From: CALOCY01 sp942491975
GTDB lineage: Bacteria; Bacteroidota; Bacteroidia; Bacteroidales; Prolixibacteraceae
DNA: 18,461 bases
Assembly (NCBI GenBank): GCA_942491975.1
Contig: CALOCY010000032.1
Coordinates: 1 to 18,461, forward strand
Direction of reading: 5' to 3'
Shown here: piece by piece, positions 14,491 through 18,461 of the stretch
Position numbering within the stretch: position 1 is the stretch's first letter
Layout: every line of letters begins with the position of its first letter
Program-made: the position numbers and the translations under genes
The notes under the pieces: model-generated
Told to the model about the DNA's origin: nothing
Seen by the model: the letters and a program-made list of their open reading frames with translations, nothing else
Database searches by the model: none

Positions 14491-14690
14491 AGGGTTGAAA
14501 GGGAACCGGGGGTTTTTTGGGGGGAACACAGGGGTGTGGGTGGGCACCCGGGGGGACCGCGGGGGGGGGGGGCGGGGGGTGGGTGGGGGGGGGCGGTGTG
14601 GGTGGGGTGGGGGGGGTGGATGGGTTGGTGTGGGTGGTGTTGGTGGTGGTGGTGGTGGGGTGGGTGGTGGAAATATGAAATGTTGTTGTT
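14491..14690 (+). repeat. G-rich low-complexity tract, G-quadruplex potential
   Basis: About 200 bp on the plus strand are dominated by runs of 3 to 13 G separated by 1-4 bases, then by GGT and GTGG repeats (14620-14670). Many overlapping G3+N1-7 sets exist, so several G-quadruplexes could form. Long frames through it encode only Gly, Val and Trp and are not genes. Confidence 0.85.
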
Positions 14691-14822
14691 ATGTTGTGTG
14701 TGCTGACGGCATTTATTATTATTTTTTATTTGTTTTGTTGGGCCGGCGTGGTATTTGTTTTGTGGTGTGTGGTTGGTTGTGTTTTTTTTTGAAATGGTGC
14801 ATGATGATAAGACCTGCTTTAC

Positions 14823-15469
14823 ACATTTCTGTGAGATGAGCCATTATATTGATGTAGGGTGATATTTTTTGCGGCTAATCTAAGCTGATGTTATCTGTCA
14901 CTCATTCCTGACACCAGTGTGTCGGCCAGTAGACTAAGTAAGCAGCGTTAACTGTCAGTAGGTGGTACATGCCATCGGCCGCTATACCATCTGGTGCGTA
15001 GAACACAACCTACAAGCCTCGCGGGTTAACGCTGCGCCTAAATTACTTCTTATTATTATCTCAATTTAACTCTTATTTCTCATGGACTGCCACGGTGTAT
15101 AGTATCAGTAAGTAATTAGGAGAACCTTGTGGATTATATCGATGTAGGGTGATATTTTTGCGGCTAATCTAAGCTGATGTTATCTGTCACTCATTGCTGA
15201 CACCAGTGTGTCGGCCAGTAGACTAAGTAAGCAGCGTTAACTGTCAGTAGGTGGTACATGCCATCGGCCGCTATACCATCTGGTGCGTAGAACACAACCT
15301 ACAAGCCTCGCGGGTTAACGCTGCGCCTAAATTACTTATTAATCTCAATTTAACTCTTATTTCTCGTGGACTGCCACAGTGTATAGTATCAGTAAGTAAT
15401 TAGGAGAACCTTGTAGATGACGGTTGACACGTGGCAGCCATGTTGCAGGCTCATCTCATAGATAAATGT
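14823..15469. mobile_element. Inverted-repeat-bounded unit, possible MITE-like element
   Basis: TGAGATGAGCC (14832-14842) is the exact reverse complement of GGCTCATCTCA (15448-15458). The match extends outward imperfectly to ACATTTCTG at 14823 and ATAGATAAATGT ending at 15469, about 20 bp in all with one mismatch and a 2-bp gap. The inverted repeats enclose the 290-bp tandem duplication. The unit has no coding capacity and no obvious target-site duplication. It could be a non-autonomous DNA transposon that contains or acquired a duplicated module, or a coincidental pairing. Confidence 0.4.
14843..15417. repeat. Tandem duplication of a 290-bp hairpin-containing module
   Basis: Copy 1 (14843-15132) and copy 2 (15133-15417) differ by only a few substitutions and small indels (T6/T5 near 14867, a shortened TTATTATTA near 15050, CATTCCTG/CATTGCTG). 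Each holds a 4-base-loop hairpin GACAC-CAGT-GTGTC (14910-14923) and a long-range 11-bp perfect inverted repeat GCAGCGTTAAC / GTTAACGCTGC (14942-14952 with 15025-15035; 15231-15241 with 15314-15324). GTAGGTGGT and ACAACCTAC provide an inner stem. No tRNA-like boxes or coding were found. Confidence 0.92.
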
Positions 15470-16281
15470 AATAACATAGCGATGAATATTAATGCTCGAA
15501 CATTATATGTCATGGTGAACTCTGCCAATAATTTATTTACATGAATATTAGTAAACAAACGTAAAGCAGGCTTATCAAGTTGGTCAGAATTGGTGTGATA
15601 AGAAAGGGCGTCTGATTGGAGTAAACACAGAGGCAGCTGCATTGAACTATTGAACTTTGCTGCGTTGTTAGCATCTTGTCATATTGACAGGCGTTTGCAT
15701 GCTTGAAATACATTTTAGAATTCAGATGACAGCATGCTGCTTTTTGTGTCCAATATAACATGTTTGCACCAATTATTTTGTATATGGCTATACTACTGCA
15801 CCATCTTGTACATTGGTGAAATTAAACTGATGTACTTATTCTGTTAGCATTTGTGCCGATATATGTATACCTTGGCATTTGGCATCAACACCTTTGAGAG
15901 CTCATGTAAACTGTGACACCTGAATGACGGAATACTGATTGTAGACCACACATCGTGCTCCTGACCACACATCTTTCATGAATTTAGTATTCTAATTTGT
16001 TCAAATACGTCATGCACTGCAGTATAAAAAAATGAGCAGAACATCAAGATTGTATTTAGGAACTGATATTTACAAACCCTATTAGTGTCGCAACCTTGTG
16101 AATGCAAGAGTTACTTGGTTGTGTTACATTGTACAATTAATTACTAGAAGCAAACAACGGTAGATCTAGAAGCATGTTGTAATATTACATGTCGCCGCCT
16201 AGCGAATGACAAAGCAGCAATGCACGTCATGCCAGTATTCTGATTTCTGATACTCTGGTATTGTTGGATAGTGGTAGTTTG
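15470..16281. other. Non-coding, nothing recognised
   Basis: About 810 bp of apparently unique AT-rich sequence on both strands. Open frames are short and without family resemblance. I saw no repeat shared with the rest of the window, no RNA gene and no clear terminator or promoter. It is the best candidate here for plain host intergenic DNA. Confidence 0.5.
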
Positions 16282-16477
16282 TACGAGGGGTGTTCAATGT
16301 TTTGAGTCTGGCTACCTTCTGCTGTATTTTTGGGCTGCAAATGTCTGTGCGCGTTGGGTCTCCTGAGTGCTTGATCAAAAGATGAAAATTGAAGAGTTGT
16401 CGAGGTGAAACGTCAAATGAAAATTTGAAATTGAAATTGATGCAGTTGAATCGGAATTTGTTAATGCAGTGCATGAA
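16282..16477 (+). mobile_element. Possible mariner-like terminal fragment
   Basis: TACGAGGGGTGTTCAAT (16282-16298) resembles the TACGAGGG-TGTTCA start seen at many mariner-type element ends. About 80 bp later ATGAAAATTGAAGAG (16382) would be a plausible transposase start, but it stops after eight codons. Several short GAAATTG and AAATTTGAA words follow. No second terminal repeat is present and no transposase motif is recognisable, so this is a weak call based on one terminal motif. Confidence 0.25.
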
Positions 16478-16927
16478 ATCATGAGACCTGGATCCACCAC
16501 TACTACCCTAAGACCAAAGCATGCAGCGGAAGTATCTCTACTCACTGTCCAACCAGCTCGTTCCACTCGCTCTGGCTCTCTCATAACATTGTCACGTCCA
16601 TCTACTCCCAAGCTAAAAATTTCAGACCGTTCCTTTCACCACAAGGCCCCTGCCATCTGGAACTCCTTACCAGCACACCTCCGTCAACCTGCCTCATCTA
16701 CTCAAACCAGCTATGGTCCTGGCCTACTTGCTCTGTCACGCCCCCAATTCCTGGCACAGCTCAAAACTCATCTCTTTCCATCAATCCTATCCTCCGTAGG
16801 CAGTCGGCAGTGTTCCCAGCTCCCCTCATCCACTTCGACCAGCTTGTTTCCAGAGGACACGTACCAGTTGACCACGATTCTACTACTTGATTATCTGAAA
16901 CGGCGAAGAACTGTCATAGTTCAATAA
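16478..16927 (+). pseudogene. C-terminal end of an L2/CR1-like LINE ORF2
   Basis: The plus-strand frame encodes the post-RT tail typical of CR1/L2-type LINEs: ARSTRSGSLITLSRPSTPKLKISDRSFHH in pieces, then APAIWNSLPAHLRQP and FLAQLKTHLF. The conserved pattern is dRSF...aP.lWNsLP..lR....F...LKthLF. No RT domain lies upstream, so this is a 5'-truncated copy, the usual outcome of LINE retrotransposition. The last codons (TVIVQ, stop at 16925-16927) are already part of the first unit of the 87-bp satellite, so the array grew out of this element's 3' end. It lies on the opposite strand to the other two LINE relics and is unrelated to their preserved parts. Confidence 0.82.
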
Positions 16928-18461
16928 TGGTCATAAACATTACATTTCTCCAGCTGTAAGCAATATTTACCATTCATTAACACTCACTAGCCCAAAACTG
17001 TCATAGTTCAATAATGGTCATAAACATTACATTTCTCCAGCTGTAAGCAATATTCACCACTCATTAACACTCACTAGCCCAAAACTGTCATAGTTCAATA
17101 ATGGTCATAAACATTACATTTCTCCAGCTGTAAGCAATATTTACCACTCATTAACACTCACTAGCCCAAAACTGTCATAGTTCAATAATGGTCATAAACA
17201 TTACATTTCTCCAGCTGTAAGCAATATTTACCATTCATTAACACTCACTAGCCCAAAACTGTCATAGTTCAATAATGGTCATAAACATTACATTTCTCCA
17301 GCTGTAAGCAATATTTACCATTCATTAACACTCACTGGCCCAAAACTGTCATAGTTCAATAATGGTCATAAACATTACATTTCTCCAGCTGTAAGCAATA
17401 TTTACCATTCATTAACACTCACTAGCCCAAAACTGTCATAGTTCAATAATGATCATAAACATTACATTTCTCCAGCTGTAAGCAATATTTACCACTCATT
17501 AACACTCACTAGCCCAAAACTGTCATAGTTCAATAATGGTCATAAACATTACATTTCTCCAGCTGTAAGCAATATTCACCACTCATTAACACTCACTAGC
17601 CCAAAACTGTCATAGTTCAATAATGGTCATAAACATTACATTTCTCCAGCTGTAAGCAATATTTACCACTCATTAACACTCACTAACCCAAAACTGTCAT
17701 AGTTCAATAATGGTCATAAACATTACATTTCTCCAGCTGTAAGCAATATTCACCACTCATTAACACTCACTAGCCCAAAACTGTCATAGTTCAATAATGG
17801 TCATAAACATTACATTTCTCCAGCTGTAAGCAATATTTACCACTCATTAACACTCACTAACCCAAAACTGTCATAGTTCAATAATGGTCATAAACATTAC
17901 ATTTCTCCAGCTGTAAGCAATATTCACCACTCATTAACACTCACTAGCCCAAAACTGTCATAGTTCAATAATGATCATAAACATTACATTTCTCCAGCTG
18001 TAAGCAATATTTACCACTCATTAACACTCACTAACCCAAAACTGTCATAGTTCAATAATGGTCATAAACATTACATTTCTCCAGCTGTAAGCAATATTCA
18101 CCACTCATTAACACTCACTAGCCCAAAACTGTCATAGTTCAATAATGGTCATAAACATTACATTTCTCCAGCTGTAAGCAATATTTACCACTCATTAACA
18201 CTCACTAGCCCAAAACTGTCATAGTTCAATAATGGTCATAAACATTACATTTCTCCAGCTGTAAGCAATATTCACCACTCATTAACACTCACTAGCCCAA
18301 AACTGTCATAGTTCAATAATGGTCATAAACATTACATTTCTCCAGCTGTAAGCAATATTCACCACTCATTAACACTCACTAACCCAAAACTGTCATAGTT
18401 CAATAATGATCATAAACATTACATTTCTCCAGCTGTAAGCAATATTTACCACTCATTAACA
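16909..18461. repeat. 87-bp satellite array, about 17.8 copies, continues beyond window
   Basis: Unit starts fall exactly every 87 bp from 16909 (for example 16996, 17083, 18214, 18388), with no indels. Units begin AACTGTCATAGTTCAATAATGG and end CACTCACTAGCCCAA, and differ at only a handful of diagnostic sites: GGTC/GATC, TTTACC/TTCACC, CATTC/CACTC, TAGCCC/TAACCC/TGGCCC. The first unit overlaps the LINE stop codon. From the eighth to the sixteenth unit, TTCACC and TTTACC variants alternate strictly, which shows amplification of a 174-bp dimer. The array has no gene. Confidence 0.97.

Noticed and set aside
14480..14839. Gly-rich plus-strand open frame over the G tract
   Set aside because: It is low-complexity composition only; the frame exists because G runs contain no stop codons.
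14880..14960. Hammerhead ribozyme core in the 290-bp module (CTGATG)
   Set aside because: The invariant CTGA-N-GA core is CTGATGT here, and no matching GAAA core lies at the right distance.
16909..18461. CRISPR array
   Set aside because: Units are contiguous 87-bp near-identical repeats with no unique spacers, in a eukaryotic context.

Overview
This window is repeat-dense metazoan nuclear DNA. It holds no bacterial gene organisation, CRISPR array, tRNA or rRNA. Every recognisable protein-coding stretch belongs to a transposable element: a Ty3/gypsy LTR retrotransposon, three separate non-LTR (LINE) fragments and a Merlin-type DNA transposon relic. I found no convincing host gene. A short hairpin tail at 14382-14414 followed by GAT repeats resembles SINE tails I remember from cephalopods and other lophotrochozoans. 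That makes an aquatic invertebrate, perhaps a mollusc, a reasonable but unproven guess.

Layout. 1-785 is a 10-bp satellite (AGTCACGGTG) with nested higher-order periods; every junction makes a TGAGTCA heptamer. 786-1272 holds a decayed LINE reverse-transcriptase N-terminal piece on the minus strand. 1273-11053 is the main object: a minus-strand Ty3/gypsy element with one uninterrupted gag-pol frame of 2587 codons from its first ATG (9991 down to 2228). Its LTR-like ends share a 406-bp block differing at one base, and each carries a 28-bp tandem array. The 5' leader (10040-10350) contains a candidate primer binding site and long T and G homopolymers. 11054-12490 is a second, different LINE relic (endonuclease plus RT, minus strand) with frameshifts and a large internal deletion.

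12491-13360 is non-coding, with a 250-bp A-rich tract and a small AT-rich repeat cluster. 13470-13780 is a frameshifted Merlin (ISXO2/IS1595-like DDE) transposase relic. 13873-14124 has two diverged copies of a 96-bp repeat packed with nuclear-receptor half-sites. 14370-14450 is the SINE-like tail and 14491-14690 a G-rich tract. 14823-15469 is an inverted-repeat-bounded unit containing a 290-bp tandem duplication with conserved hairpins. 15470-16280 is unassigned. 16478-16927 is the C-terminal end of an L2/CR1-like LINE, and its last codons run directly into an 87-bp satellite (about 18 copies) that continues past the window edge.

How it fits together. The retroelement looks young (near-identical LTR blocks, intact frame), but its two flanks are parts of unrelated LINEs and no target-site duplication is visible. 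Its integrase also stops before the GPY/F module. Either the locus was rearranged through the repeat arrays or the assembly is collapsed or joined there. The main points to pursue are the very large gag N-terminal extension, the acidic RNase H-integrase spacer, the regulatory-motif content of the satellites, and the birth of an 87-bp satellite from a LINE tail.
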